DNA from: Burkholderiales bacterium
GTDB lineage: Bacteria; Pseudomonadota; Gammaproteobacteria; Burkholderiales; WYBJ01
Direction of reading: 5' to 3'
Assembly (NCBI GenBank): GCA_022841915.1
Contig: JALHQN010000001.1
Coordinates: 620,001 to 684,000 of the forward strand
Length of the DNA: 64,000 nt
The notes under the pieces are model-generated. The model ran no database searches. It saw only the letters and a program-made list of their open reading frames with translations, and was not told the DNA's origin. Below, piece after piece: positions 9,145-17,768 of this stretch. The translations under genes were made by a program, and so were the position numbers. The first letter of the stretch is position 1. Each line of letters starts with the position of its first letter.

Positions 9145-9591
9145 GTGATCGAGATCTGGAAGCCCCATGTCGTCGTCGCTGCCATCGTCGAGCGAGAGGG
9201 TCGCTTCCTGCTCGTCGAGGAAGAAACGGACGATGGCATACGCATCAACCAGCCTGCCGGCCACCTGGAACCCGAGGAATCGCTCGTCGACGCCGTCCGA
9301 CGGGAAGCCTTGGAAGAGACCGCCCGCAACTTCGCACCGCAAGGCTTGGTCGGCGTCTATCGGCTGCCGGCCGCCGGGCAGCGGCCCACGTTCCTGCGCT
9401 TCGCGTTCTGGGGTCCGGTCGGAGATGTCGAACCGGGGCGCTCGCTAGACGCCGAAATCTTGCGGGCCGATTGGTACACCTTGGAAGAAGCGAGGTCGAG
9501 CGCTAGCCGTCACCGCAGCCCGCTCGTCATGCGATGTATCGACGACTACCTGGCCGGCCTTCGCTTCCCCCTGACGCTGCTTCGGGAATGA
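9145..9591 (+). CDS. nudJ: Nudix hydrolase, NudJ-like phosphatase
   Basis: Nudix hydrolase of about 148 residues; E. coli NudJ hydrolyses thiamine pyrophosphate and nucleoside di- and triphosphates. The Nudix box is visible as [13 protein letters not shown] followed by RREALEET; the usual glycine after EEx is alanine. The GTG at 9145 was chosen because the family begins with the sequence found here ([15 protein letters not shown]) and GAGG lies about ten bases upstream; an ATG at 9061 would add 28 unlikely residues. The stop overlaps the mnmA start (ATGA). The nudJ-mnmA order is the same as in E. coli, which supports the assignment. Confidence 0.85.
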   Translation: MIEIWKPHVVVAAIVEREGRFLLVEEETDDGIRINQPAGHLEPEESLVDAVRREALEETARNFAPQGLVGVYRLPAAGQRPTFLRFAFWGPVGDVEPGRSLDAEILRADWYTLEEARSSASRHRSPLVMRCIDDYLAGLRFPLTLLRE

Positions 9592-10715
9592 GCCCGGTGA
9601 AAGAACGCATCGTCGTCGGCATGTCGGGCGGCGTGGACTCTTCGGTGGCCGCCCTGGTGCTCAAGCAGCAAGGACATGAAGTCCTCGGCGTTTTCATGAA
9701 GAACTGGGAAGACGATGACAACGACGAGTACTGCGCTTCCCGAACGGACCTCGTCGACGCCGTCGCCGTGGCCGACGCAATCGGCATAGAGATCGAGGTC
9801 GTCAATTTTTCAGCCGAATACAAGGAACGCGTATTCGCCGAATTTCTCGCCGAGTACCGCGCCGGACGCACCCCCAACCCCGATGTGCTGTGCAACGCCG
9901 AAATCAAGTTCCGCTGTTTCCTCGATCATGCCCTTGCCATGGGCGCGGACCGCATCGCGACCGGGCACTATGCCAGGACGCGAACTGGCCCTGCAGGCGT
10001 CGAGTTGCTGCGCGGCATCGATGCGGGCAAAGACCAGAGCTATTTCCTCTATCGCTTGGAGCAGTCGCAGCTCGAACGCGCCGTCTTTCCTATCGGCGAT
10101 TTGCCCAAGTCGAGCGTAAGGAACATCGCCCGGCAACACGGACTCGCCGTGCACGACAAGCGCGACAGCACCGGCATCTGCTTCATCGGCGAGCGCCCGT
10201 TCAGAGAATTCCTGAATCGATACTTGCCCACGGAACCGGGCAACATCTGCACACCCGAGGGCCACGTGGTGGGGCGACACACCGGACTCATGTACTACAC
10301 GATCGGACAGCGCCAAGGCCTGGGGATAGGCGGCCGCCACGGTAGCGACGGCACCCCCTGGTATGTCGCCGGGAAGGATCTGCCCGGCAATCGCCTGATT
10401 GCCGTTCAAGGCCACGATCATCCCCTGCTGTTGTCGCGTGCTGTCGCCGTGATTCGCCTGACCTGGACTTGCTCGCCACCGGCGCTCGACGCCCCGTTCA
10501 CCGTGAAGACTCGGTACCGACAGACCGATACCCCCTGCACGCTCATGGCGATGACCGAGAATCACTGCCTGATCGCCTTCGATACGCCCCATTGGGCCGC
10601 CACCCCCGGCCAGTCCGCCGTCCTCTACCAGGGCGAGATTTGCCTGGGCGGCGGCATCATCGAGGATGCCTACCAGGACCCTCCGTCCTTGACGCGGTTC
10701 CTACCGCCGGGATAG
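9588..10715 (+). CDS. mnmA: tRNA-specific 2-thiouridylase MnmA
   Basis: Enzyme of 375 residues that adds sulfur to the wobble uridine (U34) of tRNA-Lys, -Glu and -Gln. The PP-loop ATP site is [12 protein letters not shown] near the start. The two catalytic cysteines are in [12 protein letters not shown] and [12 protein letters not shown]. The C-terminal beta-barrel follows ([12 protein letters not shown], then [18 protein letters not shown]). The ATG at 9588 overlaps the nudJ stop, indicating coupling. Length is normal for the family (E. coli 368). Confidence 0.97.
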   Translation: MSPVKERIVVGMSGGVDSSVAALVLKQQGHEVLGVFMKNWEDDDNDEYCASRTDLVDAVAVADAIGIEIEVVNFSAEYKERVFAEFLAEYRAGRTPNPDVLCNAEIKFRCFLDHALAMGADRIATGHYARTRTGPAGVELLRGIDAGKDQSYFLYRLEQSQLERAVFPIGDLPKSSVRNIARQHGLAVHDKRDSTGICFIGERPFREFLNRYLPTEPGNICTPEGHVVGRHTGLMYYTIGQRQGLGIGGRHGSDGTPWYVAGKDLPGNRLIAVQGHDHPLLLSRAVAVIRLTWTCSPPALDAPFTVKTRYRQTDTPCTLMAMTENHCLIAFDTPHWAATPGQSAVLYQGEICLGGGIIEDAYQDPPSLTRFLPPG

Positions 10716-10745
10716 CCTTCGCTTCCTTCTTTCAGGAGAGCGCAC

Positions 10746-11498
10746 ATGGAGCGCGTCCGCCTATTCACCCAACCGGGGTGAAGCAGCTGTCTCAAGACGA
10801 AAGAGTTTCTTTCGCAAACAGTCAATGATTTCGACGTTATCGATGTGTTCAACACACCGGGCGGCATGGATCAGCTCAAGGCGCTGGGTGTGCGCAACGT
10901 CCCCGTGGTAGCGATCGGCGAGCGCTATACCTTCGCCCAGAACCTCAAGGACGTCGCCAAGTTCGTCGGCGTGGCGCTCAACCGCGAGCAGTTGTCGCCC
11001 GCCGTGCTGGCAGCGCGCTACGATTCGATTCTGGAGACGGCACAGCGTCTGGTGGTGCAGGTGCCGATGGAGAAGCTCGGCGAGCGGGTCATTCCCAATC
11101 GGCCGCGCATCATCCGTCCGTTCATCTTCCACATCTTCCGCATCGGCGAGGCCTTCCTGATCGCCTACAACGGCGAGGAGTACAACAACACGCTCGCCAA
11201 CATGGAGCCTGCCGAGTCCATCCAGACACCGCAGCAGGTCGTCGAATACGGCCAGCAGATCCGCGATCGTCTGAACGACTGGTGGAAAAACACCGCGGAT
11301 CGCAATCTGGAAAAAAAGGTCAGCACCTATTACGGCGAGCAGACCGCGCACGACGTCTTCGAACGGACGGTTTGGCATTCCGCGCAGCATTGCCGACAGC
11401 TTGCCGCCATGCTCGAAGGCTTCGGCATCCAGCCCGATCGTCCGCTGACCACCGAGCAACTCCAGGGACTCCCGCTCCCCGAGGGTCTTTGGGAGTAA
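10746..11498 (+). CDS. Candidate selenoprotein: glutaredoxin-like domain (U-S-S-C) fused to a DinB-like domain
   Basis: Probable selenocysteine protein of 250 residues. The ATG at 10746 has AGGAGAG five bases upstream. The frame reads MERVRLFTQPG, then TGA (10779-10781), then SSCLKTKEFLSQ and onward without a stop to 11496. In glutaredoxins this place is TxPGCxxC, so TGA replaces the N-terminal redox cysteine (U12-S-S-C15). The glutaredoxin part continues with a typical GVRNVPVVAIGE (cis-proline region). From about residue 90 the rest looks like a DinB/YfiT-type helical bundle, with histidines in IRPFIFHIFRIGEAF and WHSAQHCRQL placed like metal ligands. A start after the TGA (GTG at 10845) has no ribosome site and would delete the active site. 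tRNA-Sec, selA and selB lie within 7 kb. The alternative is a pseudogene with a stop codon, but the rest of the frame is intact. Confidence 0.88.
10779..10814 (+). promoter_or_regulatory. Candidate bacterial SECIS element with its UGA codon
   Basis: Starting from the UGA at 10779-10781, a hairpin is formed by CGAAAG (10798-10803) and CTTTCG (10809-10814) around the loop AGUUU (10804-10808). The loop contains the G-U pair known to be important for SelB binding in E. coli fdhF, and it begins 22 bases after the UGA, within the spacing known for bacterial SECIS elements. CTGT/ACAG just outside can extend the stem. A fold calculation was not possible here. Confidence 0.7.
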
Positions 11499-13054
11499 CG
11501 ACGACAGGGCAGCCGCACTCGCCCTGTGATCGTGCCCTGCCCGGGCTGCTGGCGCCCCGGGCAGCCCGAGCCAAGCCAAATCGCGGACGCGCGGCCGCCA
11601 AGCTGGCAACACTCCTGCTCGGCCTCGCCCTGGGCCTCGCAAGCCCCGCTGCCCGCAGCGATCTTCCATCGGCCTTGAAGGCGCTGGCGGGTGGCAACTT
11701 CGCCGAAGCCGTGGTTCAGTTGCGCCCCCTCGCAGAGGGCGGCAACGCCGTCGCGCAGGTCGCGTTGGGCCAGGTACTGCGCAATCCTGCGAATCCCCAA
11801 CGCGACTCGGCCGAAGCGCTGGAGTGGTTCACCAAGGCAGCTGAGCAAGAGCACGCCGACGGCCTTTTTTGGCTGGGCGTGATGCATCGCCTGGGCGAAG
11901 CCGTCCCGAAAGATTCCGATCAGGCCTTGCAACTGTGGCAAAAGGCCGCCGAGGCCGGCTCGGTCGCCGCACAAGGGGCACTCGCACAGGCACTCTTCGC
12001 TGGCGACGGCGTCGCCCGAGATCCCACCGAAGCCGTGCGTTGGGCTCGCCTCGGTGCACAGCGCGGCAATGCCTTGGCTCAAACCGTCTTGGCGCAGGCT
12101 CATCTGAAGGGCGAAGGCGGTGTCCAGCGCAGCCTCGCGGAGTTCTTGCGCTGGACGCGACGCGCAGCCAGTCAGGGCAACAGAAACTCGATGGAGGCGC
12201 TCGCCGTCAGCTACCACATGGGCACCGGCGTGCCACAAGACTTCATCCAGGCGCACATGTGGGCGAACCTCGCGGCGGCGCGAGGTTCGCCGCGGGCGAT
12301 GAAGCTGCGCGACGAACTCGCTGCGAAGATGACCCCGGATCAGATCGCGGAGGCGCAGAAGGCGGCAAGCCGCTGGCGGCCCACCCGTCCTGCCCAGCAG
12401 GCAGCCGGCCGGGACGGCGACGGCAAACGTCGCACAGGAACAGGCAGTGGATTCGTCGTCGCGCACCCCGGTTACGTCCTGACCAACAACCACGTGATCG
12501 AGCAATGCACCGAAGTTCGTGCGCCTGCCTACAAGACGGTGCTGCGTGTGCTTGCGCGGGACCCGAAGAACGACCTGGCCTTGCTCGAAGGCGAACTGCC
12601 CGCATTGCAGGCCGCGAAGTTCCGGACCGGTACCCCGCCCCGACTGGGCGAATCGATCCTCGTCGCCGGCTACCCTCTGACGGACCTGCTCTCTTCGTCC
12701 CTCAATGTCACGAGCGGCACGATCAGCGCGCTGGCAGGCCCGAAAGACAACGAAGCCCTGTTTCAGATCACGGCTCCCGTACAGCGAGGCAACAGCGGGG
12801 GCCCGGTGCTCGACGCTCAGGGTCAGGTTCTGGGGGTCGTGGTGAGCAAGCTGAACGCGCTGCGCGTCGCGATGGTGACCGGGGATGTTCCGCAGAACGT
12901 CAATTTCGCCATCAGCGGCGCGTTGGCCAGAGCCTTCGTGGAATCCCAAGGCATCGAACTGGATCGGCAAGCCGCGCCTTCCGAACTGCCCGCGGCTATC
13001 GATGCCCCGGAGCAGGCAAGACGTCACACGCTGCTGATCGAGTGCTGGCGCTGA
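11489..13054 (+). CDS. Sel1-repeat protein with C-terminal trypsin-like serine protease domain
   Basis: Exported protein of about 521 residues. An N-terminal hydrophobic signal (KLATLLLGLALGLASPAARS) is followed by about five Sel1-like repeats (for example DSAEALEWFTKAAEQEHADG). A chymotrypsin-fold domain follows with a complete catalytic triad: H335 (NNHVIEQC), D362 (KNDLALLEG) and S436 (RGNSGGP), numbered from the chosen start. No PDZ domain is present, unlike DegP. The frame has no ATG before the signal; the TTG at 11489, overlapping the end of the selenoprotein gene, is the best candidate, so the first 30 residues are uncertain. Sel1 repeats are protein-interaction repeats unrelated to selenium. 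The substrate is unknown. Confidence 0.8.
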   Translation: MGVTTTGQPHSPCDRALPGLLAPRAARAKPNRGRAAAKLATLLLGLALGLASPAARSDLPSALKALAGGNFAEAVVQLRPLAEGGNAVAQVALGQVLRNPANPQRDSAEALEWFTKAAEQEHADGLFWLGVMHRLGEAVPKDSDQALQLWQKAAEAGSVAAQGALAQALFAGDGVARDPTEAVRWARLGAQRGNALAQTVLAQAHLKGEGGVQRSLAEFLRWTRRAASQGNRNSMEALAVSYHMGTGVPQDFIQAHMWANLAAARGSPRAMKLRDELAAKMTPDQIAEAQKAASRWRPTRPAQQAAGRDGDGKRRTGTGSGFVVAHPGYVLTNNHVIEQCTEVRAPAYKTVLRVLARDPKNDLALLEGELPALQAAKFRTGTPPRLGESILVAGYPLTDLLSSSLNVTSGTISALAGPKDNEALFQITAPVQRGNSGGPVLDAQGQVLGVVVSKLNALRVAMVTGDVPQNVNFAISGALARAFVESQGIELDRQAAPSELPAAIDAPEQARRHTLLIECWR

Positions 13055-13166
13055 CCTGAAGCCGGCCACTCCCTGTATTGCCGCGGCGGGCGCTGGTCGT
13101 CAAACTGCGTGACGATGCTAAACTTGCGCGTTGTTTCGCCCGCATCCTTCAGCCTCGAACATCCGC

Positions 13167-14633
13167 ATGCCGCCCATCGCATTGACGCCCAGATCGATCC
13201 CGTCGGTAGACAAACTTCTGGCCGACTGCGCGCCGGAAATCGATCGATACGGCCGCAGCCTGGTTACCGAGTTCGTGCGCGAACTGCTCGAAGAACTGCG
13301 CGGCGGCAAGCGTCCGGAATTGGTCGCCGGTGACCAGTTCGAACATTCGGTGTTCCAGGCGCTTCTGCGCTCGAAGCTCGTGTCCATAGCCCGGAACTCG
13401 CAGCGAGCCGTGCTCAATCTCACCGGCACGGTGCTCCACACCAATTTGGGCCGAGCGGTCTTGCCCGCCGAAGCCGCTGCCGCAGTGGCCGAAGCCATGA
13501 CATCGGCAACCAACCTGGAATACGACCTCGATCGCGGGGCGCGGGGCGAGCGCGACGACCACCTGTCGAACTGGCTTACCCGCCTCACAGGAGCAGAAGC
13601 GGCTACCGTCGTGAACAACAATGCAGCGGCGGTGCTGATCGTGCTGGGAACGCTCGCTGCCCGCAAGGAAGTGATCGTCTCGCGCGGCGAACTGGTCGAG
13701 ATCGGGGGCGCCTTCCGCATTCCCGACATCATGAGTCGCGCCGGCTGCAAGCTGATCGAAGTGGGCACCACGAACCGAACCCACCTGCGCGACTTCGCCG
13801 ACGCGATCGGTCCACGCACCGCTGCACTGATGAAGGTGCATACGAGCAATTATGCGATCCACGGCTTCACCGCTCAGGTCGCCGAAGACAAGCTCGCACA
13901 GCTTGCGCATGAACGCGGCCTGCCCTTCATCGTCGATCTGGGCAGCGGCATGCTGGTCGACCTCGATCGCTGGGGCCTGCCCCACGAGCCCACGGTGCGC
14001 GAGACGCTGGCCCACGGCGCCGATGTGGTGACCTTCAGCGGCGACAAACTGCTCGGGGGTCCGCAAGCGGGCATGATCGCCGGCCGTCGCGAACTGCTTG
14101 CCCGCATCAATCGCAATCCGCTCAAGCGCGCCCTGCGCGTCGACAAGATGAGGATCGCGGCGCTCGAGGCGGTACTGAAGCTCTACGCCGACCCGGATCG
14201 ACTGCGAGCCCGATTGCCCACGCTGGCTTGGCTTACCCGGCCGCGCGACGAGATCGAACAGGTCGCAAAAGCCGTGCTGCCCTCGCTCCAGGCAGCCTTG
14301 GCAGGCCATGCCGATGTCGCTCTCGTCGACTGTCGCAGCCAGATCGGGAGCGGCTCCCTGCCCGTCGACCTCCTGCCTAGCGTCGGCCTGGCCTCGCGGC
14401 CCGTCGACGCGGGACGGCGCAGCGGACGACGTGTCGAGCGCCTCGCTGCCGCGTTTCGCAAGCTGCCCGTGCCGGTCATCGGCCGCATTCAGGAAGGCGT
14501 GCTCGTCTTCGATCTGCGCACCCTGAACGACCCATCGGTTTTGGTCGACCAACTCCAGCATCTCGTGCTCGAAGTGCCCGGCGCCTCCCGGGCGGCACCG
14601 AACACCGACGCGCAAAAGGCAACCGCATCATGA
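13167..14633 (+). CDS. selA: L-seryl-tRNA(Sec) selenium transferase SelA
   Basis: Pyridoxal-phosphate enzyme of 488 residues that converts Ser-tRNA(Sec) to Sec-tRNA(Sec) with selenophosphate. The cofactor lysine is K294 in TFSGDKLLGGPQAG, close to K295 of the E. coli enzyme. Other family hallmarks are NLTGTVLHTNLGRA near the start and NNNAAAVLIVLG. The ATG at 13167 gives the family N-terminus; an upstream in-frame start at 13131 is possible. The stop overlaps the selB start (ATGA). Selenophosphate synthetase (selD), required for its substrate, is not in this window. Confidence 0.97.
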   Translation: MPPIALTPRSIPSVDKLLADCAPEIDRYGRSLVTEFVRELLEELRGGKRPELVAGDQFEHSVFQALLRSKLVSIARNSQRAVLNLTGTVLHTNLGRAVLPAEAAAAVAEAMTSATNLEYDLDRGARGERDDHLSNWLTRLTGAEAATVVNNNAAAVLIVLGTLAARKEVIVSRGELVEIGGAFRIPDIMSRAGCKLIEVGTTNRTHLRDFADAIGPRTAALMKVHTSNYAIHGFTAQVAEDKLAQLAHERGLPFIVDLGSGMLVDLDRWGLPHEPTVRETLAHGADVVTFSGDKLLGGPQAGMIAGRRELLARINRNPLKRALRVDKMRIAALEAVLKLYADPDRLRARLPTLAWLTRPRDEIEQVAKAVLPSLQAALAGHADVALVDCRSQIGSGSLPVDLLPSVGLASRPVDAGRRSGRRVERLAAAFRKLPVPVIGRIQEGVLVFDLRTLNDPSVLVDQLQHLVLEVPGASRAAPNTDAQKATAS

Positions 14634-16582
14634 TCGTCGCGACTGCAGGCCACATCGATCATGGCAAGACGTTGCTGGTCAAGGCGCTGTCCGGCGTCGA
14701 CACCGACCGGCTCCCGGAGGAGAAGAATCGGGGCATTTCGATCGACATCGGCTTCGCGTACATTCCCACGCCCGATGCCGGGCTGCTCGGCTTCGTCGAT
14801 GTCCCCGGTCATGAACGCTTCGTGCGCAACATGCTCGCCGGTGTTTGCGGCATCGACCTTGCGCTGCTCGTCGTCGCCGCCGACGACGGCGTCATGCCCC
14901 AGACGATCGAGCACCTGCAGATCCTGGATCTGCTCAACGTGCCGCGCGGCATCGCGGTCATCAACAAGATCGATCGTGTAAACGACGCTCGTGTCGCCGA
15001 GGTCACCGAGTCGGTGCGCCGGCTGCTTGTCGGCACTTGCCTCGAGAACGCCAGCGTGCTGCCTGTCTCGGCCATGGCGGGCACCGGCGTCGAAGCGCTC
15101 CGCACGCGGCTTTTCGAAGAAGCCAGGCAGGTGCGGGAGCGAGAAACCTCGGGACGACGTTTCCGCTACGCCATCGATCGGGTGTTCAGCGTCTCCGGCA
15201 GCGGTACGGTCGTCACCGGTACCGTGTTCAACGGCAAGGTCAAGACAGGGGATAGGCTCATCGTATCCCCGACCGGCATTGCGGTTCGCGTGCGCGGCAT
15301 CCAGATCCACGGCCAGGCTGCCAGCGAGGTCAGCGCCGGCAGCCGTTGCGCGCTGAACCTCACCGGCGAGAAGCTCGACAAGGAGACGGTTCGACGCGGC
15401 GACTGGGTCATGGAGGAAGCGATCCATCGCCCGACGCTTCGGATCGATGCCCAGGTCAAGGTCCTCTCGGGCGAAAAAGAACCGTTGGCGCACTGGACAC
15501 CCGTGCACTTCCATCTCGGCACCGAGGCTGTCACCGCGCGGATCGCCGTGCGGCGCGGCGAATCGGTCGCGCCTGGAGCAAGCCGGGTCGTACAAATCAT
15601 CATGGAGCGGCCGATTGCCTGCCTGCACGGCGACCGCTTCATCATTCGCGACCAGTCGGCCACTCGCACGATCGGCGGCGGTACGGTCGTCGATCCGTTC
15701 GCGCCGGCGATACGCCGAAACTCGGCTGCGCGCCAGCAGGTGGTCGAGGCCCTGGCTGCCGACTCTGCGGAAGACGCCTTGCGCCAGTTGAGCGCCGTTT
15801 CGCCCGATGGCATCGACGTGGCCGCCTTTGAAGCCGCATTCAATCTCGATGAGCCCAGCGCGGCAGCGCTCTATACGAAGCTGCAAATTCAAATTCTCGG
15901 ACGCTCCGAGCGCCTAGGCCTCGCCGCGCAGCGACGCGACGAACTTGCGGAGGCAATCGTTGCTGCCGTGACACGGCTCCACAAGGAAGACCCGAAATCG
16001 CTCGGTCTCGAGTTGGCCAGTCTGCCCGAGTGCCTGAAGACGCGCATGCCGGAGTGGGCCCTCTCGCAGCTGGTCCGCGATCTGGCCGCCGCCCGCAAAG
16101 TCGAACTCGCAGGAACCCGGGTGCGGCGCCCCGGACATGACGCGACATCCAATCCGGAAGACGAAAAAATGTGGCAGCGTGTCCTGCCTGCCCTGCAGAA
16201 AGACACGCCGCTGCCGCCCACGCTCAAGGAGCTTGCCGAACAATTGCGGTTGCCGGAGAAGACCGTCAGCGATTTCCTCCACCGCAAGAGCCGCGGGGGC
16301 GAGCCCATCAAGGCGATGCCCGACCGCTTCCTCTTGCGCAGTACCGTCGAGCGGCTGGCTCGCATCGCGGAAGCCACGGCGGGAAGCAAGCCCAACGGAC
16401 AGTTCACGGCAGCCGATTACCGGGATCATTGCGGTGCCAGCCGCAAGCTCTCGATCGAAGTGCTCGAGTATTTCGACCGCATCGGCTACACGCAGCGCCT
16501 CGGCGATGCACGCAGAATCCGGCGTCCGCTGGAGCAGGCGCTGGCCGCCGCGTCGAACACCGCGGGTCGGACGAAGACCTAA
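14630..16582 (+). CDS. selB: Selenocysteine-specific elongation factor SelB
   Basis: Translation factor of 650 residues that carries Sec-tRNA(Sec) to a ribosome paused at UGA next to a SECIS hairpin. The GTPase domain starts at residue 1 with [11 protein letters not shown] (G1), then DVPGHERF (G3) and NKID (G4). EF-Tu-like domains 2 and 3 follow. The C-terminal 250 residues form the winged-helix repeats that bind SECIS RNA, ending in [24 protein letters not shown]-type sequence. ATGA overlap with selA shows coupling. Length is slightly above E. coli SelB (614). Confidence 0.97.
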   Translation: MIVATAGHIDHGKTLLVKALSGVDTDRLPEEKNRGISIDIGFAYIPTPDAGLLGFVDVPGHERFVRNMLAGVCGIDLALLVVAADDGVMPQTIEHLQILDLLNVPRGIAVINKIDRVNDARVAEVTESVRRLLVGTCLENASVLPVSAMAGTGVEALRTRLFEEARQVRERETSGRRFRYAIDRVFSVSGSGTVVTGTVFNGKVKTGDRLIVSPTGIAVRVRGIQIHGQAASEVSAGSRCALNLTGEKLDKETVRRGDWVMEEAIHRPTLRIDAQVKVLSGEKEPLAHWTPVHFHLGTEAVTARIAVRRGESVAPGASRVVQIIMERPIACLHGDRFIIRDQSATRTIGGGTVVDPFAPAIRRNSAARQQVVEALAADSAEDALRQLSAVSPDGIDVAAFEAAFNLDEPSAAALYTKLQIQILGRSERLGLAAQRRDELAEAIVAAVTRLHKEDPKSLGLELASLPECLKTRMPEWALSQLVRDLAAARKVELAGTRVRRPGHDATSNPEDEKMWQRVLPALQKDTPLPPTLKELAEQLRLPEKTVSDFLHRKSRGGEPIKAMPDRFLLRSTVERLARIAEATAGSKPNGQFTAADYRDHCGASRKLSIEVLEYFDRIGYTQRLGDARRIRRPLEQALAAASNTAGRTKT

Positions 16583-16605
16583 ACCGGATTTTTCAGGAGA
16601 AGACG

Positions 16606-17511
16606 TTGGCGACCGCTTTTGACTTGATCGTGATCGGCGAAGGAGTAACCGGACTGGCATGTGCCCGTCATGCGTCCTCCCTGGGCCTGAAGACAGCAAC
16701 CACCGAGGGCAATCTGTTCGGCGGCTTGGTCATCAACATCGCGGAACTGGAGGGCTACGACGAGCCCGGCTCGGGCGTCGATGTTGCCTCCGCGTTGTTG
16801 GAAGCAAACGCCGAGGCCGGCGTGGAGAATCTGGGCGGAACGGTGACGGCGATCGAGCCGCAGGACAACGTCTTCAAGGTGCGCTCCGAGGCGGGAGAGT
16901 TCACCGCGCGCGCGGTGGTGATCGCGTCCGGCGCCCGAATGAAGAAACTCGGCGTTCCGGGCGAGGAAGAATTCGACCATCGCGGGGTTTCGCAGTGTGC
17001 TGACTGTGACGGTCCGATGTTTCAGGGCGAGCACGTCGTCGTCGTCGGGGGCGGCGATGCCGCCTTCCAGGAAGCCATTACCCTGTCGCGCTACGTCGGC
17101 AATGTGACCATCTTGATGCGCGGGGACAAGCCTCGCGCCCATGCCGATCTCGTGCAACGCGCGACCGCGTTGAGCAATGTGGCACTTCGGTCGGGCACCC
17201 AAATCGAAGAGATTCTGGGCGCCACCACGGTCGAAGGCATCACCGTGCGCACGAACGCCGGCGAGAGGAGCCGTATCGATTGCACGGGCGTGTTCGTATT
17301 CGTGGGTGTAGCGCCGAATTCGGAGTTCGCGCCGGCCACCGTGGCGCGCAGCGCGGACGGCGCGATTCAAACCGACGACACCTTTCAGACAGCGGTGCGA
17401 GGCATCTTTGCAGCCGGCGCGGTACGCGCCGGCTATAGCGGGAAACTGGTGGATGCCGTGCGCGAAGCGCGTGCCGCCGCTGAAGGTGCAGCGCGCCTGC
17501 TGGCAGGTTGA
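16606..17511 (+). CDS. Divergent thioredoxin-reductase-like flavoprotein
   Basis: Pyridine-nucleotide-disulfide oxidoreductase of 301 residues. The FAD-binding motif is VIGEGVTGLACA and the redox pair is C131-A-D-C134 in SQCADCDGPMF, as in bacterial thioredoxin reductases. Two features differ: the usual HRRDxxR that grips the NADPH phosphate is replaced by LMRGDKPRA, and the late FAD motif GIFAAGDV reads GIFAAGAV. The electron donor or partner may therefore not be the usual one. The start is TTG at 16606 with AGGAGA upstream, 23 bases after selB; no ATG is suitable. Lying between selB and tRNA-Sec, it could reduce the glutaredoxin-like selenoprotein, but this is inference. Confidence 0.85.
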   Translation: MATAFDLIVIGEGVTGLACARHASSLGLKTATTEGNLFGGLVINIAELEGYDEPGSGVDVASALLEANAEAGVENLGGTVTAIEPQDNVFKVRSEAGEFTARAVVIASGARMKKLGVPGEEEFDHRGVSQCADCDGPMFQGEHVVVVGGGDAAFQEAITLSRYVGNVTILMRGDKPRAHADLVQRATALSNVALRSGTQIEEILGATTVEGITVRTNAGERSRIDCTGVFVFVGVAPNSEFAPATVARSADGAIQTDDTFQTAVRGIFAAGAVRAGYSGKLVDAVREARAAAEGAARLLAG

Positions 17512-17546
17512 ACGCGAAGTAGCGACGCAGAACGCACTAAGCGAGG

Positions 17547-17552
17547 TAGAAT
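17547..17552 (+). promoter_or_regulatory. Possible -10 element for tRNA-Sec
   Basis: TAGAAT, one mismatch from TATAAT, lies 40 bases before the tRNA. The -35 region is poor, so the tRNA may instead depend on read-through from the upstream genes. Confidence 0.3.
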
Positions 17553-17592
17553 CACTGCGTCCTCGGGCTGCGGCATGAGCACGAGTAAACAC

Positions 17593-17687
17593 GGAAGAGA
17601 AGCGTCCCCGGTGGGGTGGCCGGACTTCAAACCCGGTGGGGGCCGTTGACGGTCCTTTGTGGGTTCGACTCCCACTCTCTTCCGCCA
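17593..17687 (+). tRNA. selC: tRNA-Sec (anticodon TCA)
   Basis: A 95-base selenocysteine tRNA including an encoded CCA. The 8-base acceptor stem (GGAAGAGA at 17593-17600 with TCTCTTCC at 17676-17683), discriminator G, long extra arm (GGGGGCCGTTGACGGTCC) and anticodon TCA at 17627-17629 in a GGACTTCAAACCC context are all characteristic and closely resemble E. coli selC. The T loop GGTTCGACTCC is intact. Confidence 0.97.
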
Positions 17688-17768
17688 GTATGCCTGCGGG
17701 CGCTCTGCCTGCGGCGCGCCCGAATCGAAACTCGGCGTGCTGCACGACCCGACAGCGGAAGAACTCCC

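Noticed and set aside
10845-11498. A normal protein starting at GTG 10845 without selenocysteine
   Set aside because: There is no ribosome site there, and it would begin in the middle of a glutaredoxin fold; the upstream ATG has a strong ribosome site and the frame is continuous apart from TGA.
11489-13054. A selenium link for the protease because of its Sel1 repeats
   Set aside because: Sel1 repeats are named after a nematode/yeast gene and are unrelated to selenium.
11330-13069. A 579-residue minus-strand frame opposite the protease gene
   Set aside because: It is arginine- and histidine-rich with no recognisable motif; the other strand carries a full catalytic triad and Sel1 repeats.
16996-17007. 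A second selenocysteine site in the reductase-like gene
   Set aside because: Both redox positions are ordinary TGT cysteine codons; no TGA is in the frame before the stop.
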